Origin: Nephrocerus scutellatus | Taxonomy: Eukaryota > Arthropoda > Insecta > Diptera > Pipunculidae | Assembly (NCBI GenBank): GCA_947095585.1 | Contig: OX352761.1 | Location: 32,517,777 to 32,581,776, forward strand | Direction of reading: 5' to 3' | DNA: 64,000 nucleotides | Shown here: positions 33,063-45,419 of the stretch, piece by piece | How the letters are laid out: each line of letters opens with the position of its first letter | Position numbering within the stretch: the stretch's first letter is position 1 | Notes under the pieces: model-generated | What the model was told of the DNA's origin: nothing | The model's database searches: none | What the model saw: only the letters and a program-made list of their open reading frames with translations | Translations under genes and position numbers: made by a program

Positions 33063-33851
33063 TATTGGTAAAACTAGGTTATATTAAGATGAGTATAATG
33101 TTTATATGAATTTTGTAAGAGTAATGTGATTTCTGATAAAGAAAATATTACATTCCCTTCACATTAGATCAATCACTTTTAGGTTTTTATCTTAAAGTTT
33201 TTTCTAAATCGATTTCTAGTTGATTTATGTACTTTTTTATTTTATTTAAAAACTATGATTGGCGCGTTGGCAAGTTCGGCTTTAAATCAAAAAAAATATA
33301 AAATAAAACTATTTAAAGCAGAAATAGAAAAAATCATTTATGTTATTCACTGAGCTAAGTTAGGTATGATAAATTCATTTATTTTATCAAGAAATGAAAT
33401 TAAATAAAAATATATTCTAAATCAACAAAAGTTACCATACAATTCAATAGGAGAAGCTTCGGACTTTTTGCAAATAAAAGTTATGAGCAACAGGTCAGCA
33501 TTACTCTATATATTGTAAATATTCCAAACAAACAAACGAAAAGATATAAGAAATAATACATGTATTCCTAGCTTACTTAACAGTCTATCAGCTGCATGCT
33601 ACACCGTCAATATTAAGCGTATCCCAACCATATTGGTAAAACTAGGTAACATTTAAGACGAGGGAGGATATATAAGTTTTGTAAGAATAATGTGTTTGCT
33701 GATGAAGGAAATGTTACATTCGCTTCACATAACATCAATCACTTTAAGGTCTTATCTTGAAGTTTTTTCTAAATTGTTGATGTATGTATATTATTATTTT
33801 ATTTAAAAATTATATTTGGCGCGTAGGCAAGTTCGGCTTTAAATAAAAAAA
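33063..33851 (+). repeat. Diverged direct repeat pair, ~230 bp, 568 bp apart
   Basis: 33063-33293 and 33631-33851 share TATTGGTAAAACTAGGT at their starts, AAGTTTTTTCTAAAT in the middle and GGCAAGTTCGGCTTTAAAT at their ends. Confidence 0.8.
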
Positions 33852-34679
33852 TCTGACTAAAGGATCACCACGACCAACTTCAACTTTTACTTTATTGGCT
33901 TTAGTTGAGGAACAATGATTAGCAACAGCGATAACATATAATTTTATTTTTCTCTATGCGATATCCGAGGAAATTTTTTATAATTAATCGTTTTTAATGA
34001 CTCTTTCGATTAGCTCAAACCATACACGAACATTGAGGGGTTTCGGGAAGCAGCCAATGTGACAGGGTTTTTAGTTTTTAAATGTAAGCAAAGTTAAATT
34101 GTCGGTTACAAAACTCTGCAAATAAAACGCAAAATACCATACCATGGGTACAGTTTGCATATAGAATGTAAAACCAAATCCATGCAAATCGAAAGAGATA
34201 TAAAACTCATAGCATAACAACATTTGTCGTTTTAAATAAATTTTTTAAATTTTCTATATTAAATTTTCTATAAAACTTAAAAAGTTATTCCATTTTTAGA
34301 ATTTTTTGTGTAAAATCGCATACGCCGCCACTAAAAAATTAATTTTAAAAAAACCAATAGTTCTTTTGTTTATGTTTATTTTTTAATAGGATCTGGAAGA
34401 GTGTGCCTTTCCAATAAAGTCATTTTTATAAACTTTTTTATCTTCTGTCAAATTAAAACAATAGATTTGTGCTGTGGTTTTGTTTCCCAAAATTTTTTGA
34501 TTTATTTTTAAGTAGCTCTGGCGGAACAACAATTTACTACAGAAAGTTGACCGACTATCACAAAAACTAGCGACATTAATGCAGATTCTTAAATGGTATC
34601 ACGCATAGGAATATTCAAAACAGAATGGTTTTTATCAATTGTTTTGTGGTGTACGTAGAGTTTTAAAACATAGATACGT

Positions 34680-35280
34680 ACTTTTTACCTTACATCACTT
34701 TACACGCTGTAACCCTTGATCAAGCTACAATATCACTGTTCGTCTATTTTGATAGAAAACTAAATCTTTAAAGTTAAAAAAATATAATTATTTTTTAAAT
34801 TCTTAAAACCATTACCGATATAAACATCGTCAAAGTCAAAAAAAGAAAGTTTTTTTTTAAAATGTTATTTTCAAACGCGATTAATTCGAAAATTCTCTTG
34901 GATAATTTTTTTAACAAATGCAGTATTAAAGCCCATTGAAATTTCTATAACTTCACCTCATAATATTTCTACAATAGGTCAACAGCAACAGGTTTAAAAT
35001 TGAAAGTTTGTGAAATGATTGAAAACGTACTTTTGCTCTTACATGCTTTACACCCTATAACACTTGAACACTTCCAGCTACAAGGTTACTGTTAATCTTT
35101 TTTGAACAAAAATTAAATTTTTAAGATTAAACAATGTACATTTTTTAAATTATTTAAGCCATACCGATATGAAGATCGTCAAAGTCAAAATTTAAATTAA
35201 AAATAGAAATTGTATTTAAAAACGCGATTGTTTCGAGAAATTCTCTCGGATACATTTCTTTTGACAAATGTTATATTAAC
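34680..35280 (+). repeat. Diverged ~350-bp tandem duplication
   Basis: 34680-34930 and 35030-35280 share, in order, a TACATC/GCTTTACACxCTGTAAC box, an ATCGTCAAAGTCAAAA box and an AACGCGATT...TTCGA...ATTCTCT box, with a step of about 345-350 bp. Confidence 0.75.
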
Positions 35281-37010
35281 TACTAGTGAGTATACGAAGA
35301 GTTGCTTGTCGTCTTAGTGTTCCTGCAGCAACGGTGCAACAAAATTAACGTGGAATGGATGAACTCTTACCACTCCACTCCAGTGCATAATCTGCTTCAA
35401 ACGGACTTGCCTAGAAGGACCTAATTTTGTGAGTGGACACATGAAATTGGTGGTTAAAATGGACACATGAAAATGGAGTCGGTATGGCTTAAATAATTTA
35501 AAATATATATCTATACTCTACGCCTAACATTCAGAGATTTCAACAAATTTTACGCAATGTTCAGTAGATGTCTCATTACTCAGTTATTTTATTTCGTAAT
35601 TAATATTAATTAATATTATTCGTTCGTTTAAAAAAAAAAGGTAACATTTATTTAGAGGTTTAAAAATGCAACTAATCTAATCTGAAAGTAATTATTGCAT
35701 TTTTTTCTAAAAAATGCCATAAATTTGCGTTGTGCATACTTTTTTCGTGTGCTTTTTCCATTCATATGCATTTTTATGCACAATTATATTTACCACAAGG
35801 CCACACGTATGTATGCCCTAAAACTTTATTCAACATAGCACGCTCATAAATATCATATTATAACATTATAAATAAAATTAAATGTAAAGACATTCAAACC
35901 AAGTCAAGTCTTGTATTTTCAAAGAAGATAAAAATGCCTTAAGTGGAAATAAAATGGCTTTCAAAGATTTTTAATATTGTACATATTGAAATTCTTTTTT
36001 TGCTCCTCAAAAGCCTCAAAAGCACAAAAACTTCCTCTTGTTTTGGATTAAGGGACATCAACACATAATTCGCCAATGGCACCGATTTTCAACGAAACGA
36101 ACCCTTTTCATATGAAAGCCAATATAATCAATACACTGTCAACATCTATTCTAAATCGAACGTGTGCCGATGCTGTCGATCCAACAACGGCTTAAAACCA
36201 CATAACCTATATATATATATATATAGTATATATATATACATACATATTACGTTCTCTTAATAAAGTAACAAATCGCATAAGTGTTGGTTAAATTTTAAAA
36301 AATCATATTAAAAATGTTGAATGGGCAATAACAACGGAAGGATACACGTCACCAGAAGCGAAACCTTCCACAGTTGGGAAAAAAATTATATGAAACGACA
36401 CTACGCTGTTTTCTCTATGCATTTTAATAATTTGAGTGTTTGGTTCTCGGTTTTTACTAGAAAATTAAACAGATTTATATGTTAATATTGTTGTTGAGAC
36501 TTTATTAGAATTTTGACCAAATGATTGGTAAAAGGAATCTATGCTTTTGTTTACTCGTACGTCTTATGGAAAATTAAAGCAACCATCGATCTGGCACGGC
36601 GTGAAAAGTGCGATGTGTTGTTAGCATATCTTTGTGTCACTTTGTAATATGGATTTTATTTAGTAATCATGGCGATGCGTGATGATGTTTGACAAATACC
36701 ACGCACAACGTTATATGCGATTGAACAATGCGTGGGAATTGCTTTCTTAAAAACATTTTAAGAATTTCTGAAAAAAACAATACATGGCCTGTATATTTCA
36801 AACATTCTCTAAGACTTTATTGACAGTTTAATGGAAGAGGAAAACACAACATTGTACTATAATGTAACCGTTCATGTTTTTGGTGCGAAGGCATCGATTT
36901 TTCACATATAAGAGTATTAAGGTGTAAATTATATGTCTAAATACTGCAGCATATACATGATAATATGAAACGAGAGGCTCGGCTTTGTAACAATGATATC
37001 GAATATTTCA

Positions 37011-37738
37011 TCATCATCATGTTTGGCTCTACAACCGGTGTCCTGTCTTGGCCACTAGCAAAAATCTCTCCACCGGTCACGATTTCGAACCGATGTCATC
37101 CAATTTGGCATCCATAAACTCTGGGCGTCCTGGTCTACGGCATCCTTTCAGCGTAAGCTTGGCCGTCCTTGCTGTCGTGTTCCATAAATCCTACCGAAAA
37201 GGACTTTCCGAGCAGGATCCTCTTCGCTCATGCGAGCTAGGTGTCCTGCCCACTGGAGCCTACCGAGCTTAATTTTCTTCACGATGTCGACATCGCGGTA
37301 ACGCTCGTAGATCTCATCATTATAGAGACTCCGGAATCGTCCTTCCTAACATACGGGGCCAACAATTCTCCGTAAGACTTTTCTCTCCAACGCGGTTAAG
37401 AGGTCAGAATGCTTTTTGCTAAGCTAAGTACTGGTATGACCATTGTCTTATAAACTATCAGCTTGGATATTCTGGTTACATACCTGGTTTTGAAGAGTTT
37501 TGACAGACTAAAGTAGGCTTTGTTGGCTTTAAGCAACCGTGCGCGTATTTCTGGTTCCATGCTGTTATCGGCTGCTACAGTTGACCCGAGATAGTTAAAG
37601 GATTGCACTATTCAAATTCGCGCTCCACTATTTGAATTGAGGGACCAATGTTGGATCTTCTACTCGCAGACGTGGCCACCATGTACTTTTTTTTGCTCTC
37701 ATTTAAGTGCAGCCCCAAATTTCGTGCCGCCTGCTCGA
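37011..37738 (-). pseudogene. RTE LINE 3' part
   Basis: The minus strand carries the RT C-terminus from a block equal to ARDLGLHINESK (near 37735) through FNYLGSTVAADNSMEPEIRARLLKANKAYFSLSKLFK (37608-37480 region) to the C-terminal domain, and ends in (ATG)n at 37011-37022. It keeps about 35 bp near 37325 that the 31-kb copy has lost. Stops and frame changes are present. It is truncated at 37738, where another LINE in the opposite strand begins. Confidence 0.85.
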
Positions 37739-38270
37739 AGCTACCACCTACCACCTTTCACACCTATCCGAAGTTGAAGTATTAGGATTATATAAGACAT
37801 ATGTTAGACCAATTTTAGAATTTAATTCATATGTGTGGGGTGGGGCTCCAAAAACGCAATTGCATTGTCTTGAAGGAACTCAGAATAGAGTTATTATGTT
37901 GATAAACGATGCAACCATTAATTCATATCTTGATTCTTTTATGCATAGATGCAGGAGCTTTATCTGTTTTCTATAAATTCTACTACGGTAGATGTTCTTA
38001 AAAAACCCGTTTTCTAGTTTCACGTCCTTTTGTCAGCTACGTAAATAACCGTTTTAGGTCTAATCAACATAGGTTTGCCTTAAAACCATTTTCATGTAGA
38101 ACCCAACATTTTAAATCCTCATTTTATCCGAGAGTGACCTCGATGTGGAATCAATTGGTCGCCTCCGTGTTTCCCGAATCTTATAATCTACATGCCTTCA
38201 AAATAGCCGTCAACAACTTGCTGAAGGACGACCGTAGTGTTCATTGGAGGATAAGATTATTTTATTAAAA
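37739..38270 (+). pseudogene. LINE RT C-terminal tail (LINE-J relative)
   Basis: The plus strand encodes LSEVEVLGLYKTYVRPILEFNSYVWGGAPK, LHCLEGTQNRVIMLI, and further on in other frames F-x-x-R-V-T-S-M-W-N-Q-L-V and V-F-P-E-S-Y-N-L-x-x-F-K. This is the usual tail of jockey/CR1-type LINEs, more diverged from the main LINE-J copies. It leads into family D, which may be its 3' untranslated region. Confidence 0.75.
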
Positions 38271-38319
38271 AAAAATAAAAAATATTATTTATTGTATTTT
38301 TTGTAATATTTATAATATT

Positions 38320-38500
38320 TGTTGTTTAATTTGTAATATTTTCTTGGTCAAGGTTTTTTGTAGCTTCCCCTGACCATGATCCATTGATATAAGCATTTGG
38401 ACTCGCGTAGTTTTTGTTTCGAGTTTGATTTTTTCTATTGCTTTTTCAACGAATCAGAGAGTATTCTGAGAAAATAAATTGAAACCGGCTACATAGGTAA
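38320..38500 (+). repeat. Family D copy
   Basis: TTTGTAATATTTTCTTGGTCAAGG, the GACTCGCG box, AATCAGAGAGTATTCT and GAAACCGGCTACATA align with 11620-11800. It directly follows a LINE RT tail. Confidence 0.7.
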
Positions 38501-39615
38501 AGTTACGCAGCCAACGTTATTATTTTTATTTGAGTTTAAAAGTGGAAGGGCCTCAACATTCTAAAATAAAGCAAACATGCTATGACGGGTGACGCGTTTA
38601 TATTTTTATTTTGATCAGCCCCAATCACCTTTAAATTAAACGTCGATAAGTTCGGTTCCTTATCTCCGATTTTTTAAATCTATTAATCTTTTTTAGTATT
38701 TCATTTATTTGATTGATCTATATAACATATAAATTACAAACTTCAAAATGTAGCGCAAACATGAATGAATAACTGATAAAAAGGAAATTTAACCTTCTTA
38801 TGTTACAGAAAAGAAGAATTTGTATATATCACATATATACATGTCAGTTGACTTTTATGTGAACTTGTGGCGTTCCTAACGTAAAATAGTAAACTGCTAA
38901 TTAAAAACTCGTTCTAACAACGAGATGGAGATTTCCTGTATTTCTTGTTAAGGTTCCAGCGCAAGTTCTTCTGTCTTGTAAAGTCAGAGCAGTGGTTTTT
39001 TTTAATCTTATGAGTTGCTGAGTTACTCATAAGATATTCATTAAGATCAAGGTATAGGAGTATGTAGAAGAATGTTTGCATGGTACGTAAAAAGTAACAG
39101 CTTAAATGTGTTTAAAAATAATTAAAACGACATGAAAATCTGTAGCATACTTGGAATTACAATATTAATGCATACTTGTACTACGTACTTGTGTAGCATA
39201 CAGCACACACACATGTATATGCACACTGTCTGATCAAAACGAAGATAAATTCTCTTTAAAGTTTGTGTCTCCGTTTTGTTGCTGGTGGCATATGAACAAC
39301 AGTCGATGGGTGGAAAATTAAAATCAAACAAAAAAATGCGATCATGAAGTGTCTCGTATGACAATCTCCCCAAATGTACTACAGAGTTTTCATTAAAGCT
39401 GTACGTATTTTTACGCTTCACTGTACAAGCTGTAACACAAAATGAAAAGCTTGTTACAAGAGATGTGATACTCGTACAAATCTCTGAAGAACATGTTTTG
39501 GCTATTAAACTGGAAATATTCCATTTCACCGAGCATTTAATTACTCAGGATGACGAGAAGAATGAATGTGCGGTGGCTTGCCAGAATTACTCGTTCCATT
39601 CCAGTTATCGTTACG
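38501..39615. other. Non-coding; one unsupported 135-codon open frame
   Basis: 39122-39529 on the minus strand stays open for 135 codons but shows no domain, is Cys/Ser/Ile-rich and has no coding neighbours. I treat it as chance. Confidence 0.4.
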
Positions 39616-39617
39616 TA

Positions 39618-39644
39618 GGGTAAAGGCACTAGTATCCGGACAGT
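39618..39644 (+). repeat. Left terminal inverted repeat
   Basis: 27 bp, preceded by TA. It differs from the right repeat at the sixth base (A versus G) and the 24th base (C versus T). Confidence 0.85.
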
Positions 39645-40509
39645 TAACAGATTTCTTAAATTTATATTATATTCATTTGCTTACTACGAAGGTTAAAGAA
39701 AATTGTATTAATGTTTCCAAAAGTGTAGATATTTTTTGATAATATTACATAGGGCTAGAAACAGTAACTATGTGTTTTTTATTATTATTTGTACGATTTG
39801 TGCTAGTATCTGAACACTAGATTATAGTGTCGGGATATTTTTATTTTAGTATCCGGCTACAGAAATGTTCTAATAAATGTTAGTCCTTTTTATTCAAATA
39901 TTCAAGAAATATACGCCTACGCTCCTTGGTTCGCTCCTCCTTGGGTCGCTCCTAATATTTTGTATATTGGTGGACCATTTATCGATTTGATTTATAGACC
40001 TTAAGAACGGTCTCAGCACAATCCAACAGATTGAGCTGACTCTGGTAATTGGGGCAAATATAAACACAAATATTTACGTATTTAAAAAAAATCGTAATCA
40101 ATTAAAATCAAAAATCAGCTGTTGGCTTAAGTAGATATAAACTATATCCAATAAACTGAAACCGATTTGTATCGTGGTCACCATCATTGTTTTTATTTAT
40201 TGCCTAATTTAAAAGTGGACAGAAGTTTCTTTTTGTTAGGCCTTGGGCAAATATATACGCATTTAAAAAAATTGAAAATCAGCTGTTAGTTTTTGCTTTT
40301 TGTTAGGTCGTATATATTCATATATATTCTCTATATAATGGGACCAACATGTTTGCAGATCATTTTTTGCAGTTTTAGTGGGGTGTTTGGTGGGGGTGTT
40401 TTTGTATGTAAATTTTCTATGGATGTATATATATTTGTGCTTCCATAACTCTGGAATGCCTGGAGCAATTTCAACCAAAAATTATTACACATTAAAAAGC
40501 TGTCTTGAT

Positions 40510-42360
40510 CCTGTCCATATTCCAGGTTTATAGAGAGAAGTGAAAGTGGTTTTCATACCCAAAGCTCTGGCAAATGCTCGCACGATAATTCAAAAGATCT
40601 CAGAACCATCAGCTTATCATCGTTCCTCTTAAAGACACTAGAAAGACTGATCGATATCCACGTACGCACTAGCATTAACAAGAGGCCGTCTCAAAATGCT
40701 CTCAACAAGCTAATTAGTTGGGCAGATAGCTGTGGTTTAGGAGTAACCCCCACAAAACTGAACTTGTCCTATTCACTAGAAAAAACAAAATCCCACAAAA
40801 ACTATAGGTTCGACTCTAATATCGGTCACCCACTGCCCTCATCTCCCGACCCCCTCAACAAGCTAACCAGTTGGGAAAATAACTGTGGCTTAGGAGTAAA
40901 CCCCCACAAAACTGAACTTGTCCTCTTCACTAGGAAATATTTACAAAATCCCACAGGTTGACCCTCCTTCTATTAACGGTACAAGCTTAACTTTCCCTGG
41001 TAAAGCCAAGTATCTGGGAAAAATACTTGACAGAAAGTTAAGCTGGAAACGATACATACTAGAAAGAGTTCTTAAAGCCACAGTGGCACACTTTTCTTAC
41101 AAAAACGCCCTTTGAAACAAATGGTGCCTTCAACCCCATATCACCTATTGGCTATACATAGCGGTAGTAAGACTTACACGTCTATACGGTGAGACTGTGT
41201 GGTGGACCGCCTTAGACAAATCAGTAAATCGTGACAAACTAAGAATACTCCAAAGATCTGCTTGTTTTTTGTACGAGCGGAGCACTTCGTATAACTCCCT
41301 CCGCCGTACATTGAACCTTACACAACTAGACATTTTCAGTAAACAAATAGACGTTTTCTATCCTGACTTTAGTTAGGATTCTACCAGGCAACATAGACTA
41401 CACCATTCCGCAACTCCCCTCCAAATCATTCTGGGAAGAAAGAGCTCAATTAGAAGACCATGACATTTATTTTTACACAGACGGGTCAAAAACTGGAGTT
41501 GGCGGAGGTGGAGGTCTTAACAAGGCTAAATCTTAGTCTTTCTTTCCATCTTCCTAAGCACTGTAGTGTTTTCCGGGCTTAAATTATGGCGATTTATGAA
41601 GTCTTGTCTTGTCTGATGAGAACTGTCATATCCGCTTAGGATATACGCATTTTCTCGGATAGCCAAGCGGCGCCGAATGTCTCTACGAACTCTTTTCTAG
41701 CCCAAATCTGCCAATCATCTCTCACGGATGGCAGAGCAGTTCAACATTCACCTGTGCTATGTGCCGGGGCAGAGAGATGTTCTAGGATACTGTAGAGCTG
41801 ACGAACTCGCCAAACACGGAACTACACGACCCATGTTACCTGAAAAGGTTCTCTATGCATGTCAATTGCCACATGAAAACTCATGTTAAAGAGGGATGCT
41901 AACGAAAAAACTAGCCGTGGGTGGTCAAAATGAACAACTTGTCTGGCGACGATCTGGCCGAAGCTGGATCCGAAGCTCTCCAAGTGTTTAATCTCTCAAA
42001 AAAGATTGCACATCGGTGCTATTATAGGTGCCATCACTGGACACTGTTTCATAGACAAACATGCAGAAAGGCTTGGCTTCTTCTCAAACGTATTCTGCAG
42101 AAGCTGCATGGACGAGGAGGAGTAGGAGACCATATTCCATCTTCTTTGCGCGTGGCCAGCCCCATCCCCCGGACAATAGTAGTACCTTGCGCTTCATACG
42201 AATCTCCAACTGGTTCAGCGAGTAGGTGAGAAATTATTTCTAGATCCACGTGGTATCACAATGTGTGTCGGCCTTACGACTGGCAGCCACTTTAACCTGG
42301 AATCAGAAATAGATGGTGGTTGAGACTTTGTAGTGCGTCGAGACAGAAGGATATGGTGGC
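40510..42360 (+). pseudogene. RNase H-bearing LINE (R1/I-like) inside the TIR element
   Basis: From left to right: an RT start with VKVVFIPKA and a L-L-K-T-L-E-R-L-I-D block; a large internal deletion; the RT end with AKYLGKILDRKLSWK and LYGETVWWTALDKSVNRDKLRILQRSAC in another frame; RNase H with YTDGSKTGVGGGGG (near 41475) and VPGQRDV...ADELAKHGTT (near 41770-41825). A C-terminal cysteine motif around GHCFIDKHAERLGFF...CRSCMDEEE follows (42030-42130). The catalytic Y/FADD is gone. The set of domains places it in the R1/I/LOA group. Confidence 0.82.
40701..40958 (+). repeat. Duplicated LINE segment flanking a family B piece
   Basis: 40701-40798 and 40854-40958 are two versions of the same RT segment (CTCAACAAGCTAA...GTTGGG...GGAGTAA...CCCCCACAAAACTGAAC). 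Between them, 40797-40853 reads AAAACTATAGGTTCGACTCTAATATCGGTCACCCAC-like sequence, which is a family B unit. Confidence 0.85.
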
Positions 42361-42754
42361 GTACTTTAGCTAGTTACATATCAAAAGTAGAGTTGGTTGG
42401 ATACTGAAGCTCATTTATTATTTTCCGGACACACGTTTTGATACACGGCTGAACCTATCCGAATACTGAAAGTATGTGAGAAAAGAGTAACTCTCTTTCA
42501 TATAATTTTTAAAATATACGTAGTTTTTATATAAGAGTGTTCAAAGAAGAATTTAAAATTTCTCTTACATTTGCAAAAACGGTATATATTTTAGACATAC
42601 AATTTTACTTTTTTTTACATAGTTGAAACTTGAAGCTCGAAACTTCGCATGTCGGTGTGTTTTGCATAAAGGATTGCTATTTGATAGCTTTAGACTAGTT
42701 ATGGTAAATGTTGTTATTTGTTATAAATAAACCACGTAGTGTGCGGACGCTACC

Positions 42755-42781
42755 ACTATCCGGATACTAGTGCCTCTACCC
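42755..42781 (-). repeat. Right terminal inverted repeat
   Basis: 27 bp ending ...AGTGCCTCTACCC and followed by TA; inverted partner of 39618-39644. Confidence 0.85.
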
Positions 42782-42960
42782 TATATGACATTTCTTTGAA
42801 TTTACGCCATTTCATAGTTGTATAGTTGTAGGTATAGAATAAGAACAAAACTACCCTAAAGGAAAATATGAGATAATGTGAAACGGAAACAACCTTAAAG
42901 AATAGAAGAGTTTTGTCAATGCGAAGGCATGTTGTTTCAGTTAACCAATTTTTTAAAGAA

Positions 42961-43317
42961 TACTAGTTGAGTACCCGGCGTTACGCGGGTGTAAAATTGT
43001 ACACTAAGATCGCCCCACATCCCTTCCACTGACCCCTCCTTATAGCGATTTACCATCACTAATGTACCCGGAATTGCACGGTTAAAAAATTTGACACAAA
43101 TATCGCTCCGCATGCTCCCTCACCAACACCCCCTCCCCATACATATCGACCCCCTCACCGTATTTCTTACCATTACTCACCTCAGCGACCCCGAAAACTA
43201 TAGAACCGGCACTAATATCGGCTTACCCCCCCTCCCCACCCAACCCAACCACCCCCCATCAGTACTTGATTCTAGGTGGTAAGTAATATGTATACCAAGT
43301 TTGGTCAAATCAAGAAC
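42961..43317 (+). repeat. Family B copy with Helentron-like 5' end
   Basis: Begins TACTAGTTGAGTACCCGGCG TTACGCGGG, has units with GAAAACTATAGAACCGGCAC and CACTAATATCGGCT, and ends with TACCAAGTTTGGTCAAATCAAG. The A-C-C-C-G-G-C-G-T-T start and the AAGTTTGGT end are shared by insect Helentron/DINE-1-like elements. Confidence 0.75.
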
Positions 43318-45419
43318 AACATCAATACTTTTGCAGCTTTACGCGTAGTTACGCAGGAATACTTGATAGAGTCGAAAAAATTGTATACTACAAGAAAATA
43401 AATTGAAATTTAAAATTCGATTTAAGGTGGGTGTAGTGTACATTTTTCATGCTAACATTCATTTGATTGTCGTTCACAATTAAGTCCGGTCTGTAAGTTT
43501 GTATTATTTTGTGGTGTTTTTCTATCGGGAATAAAACTGTCCATAATTTTCAAAAATACAAAGAAGTACAGAAGTAGAATTTCAGTACTGATTTACAGTT
43601 AACTTTATGGTAACTTCTATCTAAGCATAAAAACACCCTTTATTTAGATCGGAAAATAATACTGTGTTGTCAATTTCTTTGGTAGAGTTCATTCAATAAC
43701 TCTCACTAGTTGTTCAAAGATTAAACCCAAATTTATCTAAAAACATATCTGAAATAGCCAAAAAGCACTTCACTCTAATAAATTTGCCATAACTGGCCCT
43801 TAAATGGCACTAAAAATTTACTAAGTAAAGCATTTTAAAATACGACTCACTTACGAACTATATTTACATTGGTCAGATAATGAAAAAACAGATTCTTCCA
43901 AAACATCAACGAGTAACCTAGATATTCTTTGATCTATAAAATAAAAAAATATTAAAAACTGAACCACAGCACGCCAGATAGTCTGGTAATTTAAGACCAC
44001 AATATTCGCCTTCTTTTTGTACTGATCTTAAATGGGAAAAATTCAATCTGAAAAAAAGTCAAGCCAAGCAGCAAGTTCTTTAGTCCTTAGTTTTGTTGAG
44101 CTAAATTTATTAGTAGCCCATTAACGTTATGGTTTTATGGTTGATCCTTCCATATATTATTCTTGCAGTATATATAAATCACGGCGCGATATCATCCTAA
44201 AAGTATGGGGAATATAGTTGCATGAACGACTTCTTCGGAAGATAAATGCTATAAATAAAAAACAGGATGTACTAAATTCTTATACAGTCGATTCAGAGTT
44301 CAATTCAGAACGACGTTACAATTTGATAGTCGAAGGTAATTTGTCCCAAATGACTATTTCAGGAATGCATTGAAGCTATTATTGCCGTTGTTTTGGCGAG
44401 AACATATTTTTATTATCATTTCTACGTTGATTTGGAGTGAGGCCATTAAAACGGCATAAGCAGAAGGCTTGGTTTGTGCAAGCTCGTATGGTATGTAACT
44501 TCGTTATGCGCATTAATTACAGAGAAGCCTATACTAAAAGTAGAGGTAAACGTGACATTATTTGATTGTATGCAACAGTTAAAACCAATTCCTATCATGA
44601 TATTGCTGTGCTTGTGTTAACGAGACGTGCTTGTTAATACCTTTGTAAATATAAGTGCGCGAAAACCATTTGCAACACAATTTCTGCTGATAGGCATCGC
44701 GAATAAGGCTGCCAACACTATATCTCGTATAATACAAAATCGTAAATTTTTTGCGAATTTCCCTCGCAACTTCATACATACCCGTGCAAAGGTGTCACTC
44801 CACACTCTGTCATTATTGAGCACGTTACGTGTGATTCTACATACTGGCAACGTTGGACGTGTTGGGTTATAAAATATTTGTATAAAAGTATCTTAATACA
44901 GATTAAATCTGCTTTCATGTTGACTGAATAAAATGCAAAAATGTTGACACGAATTAAGGAACAAAAAATGCATTAATAGTTCGGGTTTTTTGAAAATATT
45001 TTAGAATATACTAGCAGAAATACCCGTCTGCCGCCGACACAGTGTCCCCACCACACTCCTCACTGATCATCCACCTGCTGACACCACCCCACTAACACTT
45101 CCTGAACGAAGCCTATAACCTCCAGGGCAAAAATGTGAACTAGAAAAACTATCTGGAAGACAAAAACTTTCAATCATTGGCAAAAAGCATTCAACGTAAT
45201 GAACAACCCCATTCAAATGCTTGCCTTGAAATGACGGAAAAGGGTTTATTACTATAGATAAATAAAGATTTTACCAGTTTCGATTTTAAATAAATAAATG
45301 AAAATACGAAAATACATATTGCTACGAAAATGTTAAAATATAAATGGTAAACTTTTATTACTATGTAGTTGTAAATAGTGTTGTGAGGAGTAAATTCGTC
45401 AGCGAATTTACCCCACCCG
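43318..45419. other. Non-coding; isolated Helentron-like 5' end at ~45010
   Basis: Mostly unrecognised AT-rich DNA. At 45008-45030 TATACTAGCAGAAATACCCG recalls family B starts, followed by C-rich sequence to about 45110. Overlapping open frames of 66-81 codons at 44579-44872 on both strands have no recognisable motif. Confidence 0.4.

Larger units (their letters stand above)
32633..37010. other. AT-rich non-coding stretch
   Basis: No supportable gene over 4.4 kb. It holds two pairs of diverged direct repeats (listed separately) and a TA microsatellite at about 36212-36245. The rest shows no family I recognise. Confidence 0.55.
39618..42781. mobile_element. TA-flanked terminal-inverted-repeat DNA element containing a LINE
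   Basis: A 27-bp repeat at 39618-39644 begins GGGTAAAGGCACTAGTATCC. Its inverted partner is at 42755-42781, with 25 of 27 positions identical. TA lies outside both ends (39616-39617 and 42782-42783), the target site of the Tc1/mariner/pogo superfamily. Motifs like AGTATCCGGA recur just inside the left end (39631, about 39800, about 39849) and in related form at the right (near 42460-42475 and 42756-42765). No transposase could be read; the middle is taken up by a LINE (40510-42360). Without it about 1.3 kb of non-coding DNA remains, so the element is probably non-autonomous. Confidence 0.82.

Noticed and set aside
39122..39529. 135-codon minus-strand frame as a host gene
   Set aside because: No domain, signal, splice or neighbour support; biased composition fits chance in AT-rich DNA.
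44579..44872. Overlapping frames on both strands as a gene
   Set aside because: Three frames are open over the same bases with no recognisable motif, so none can be preferred.
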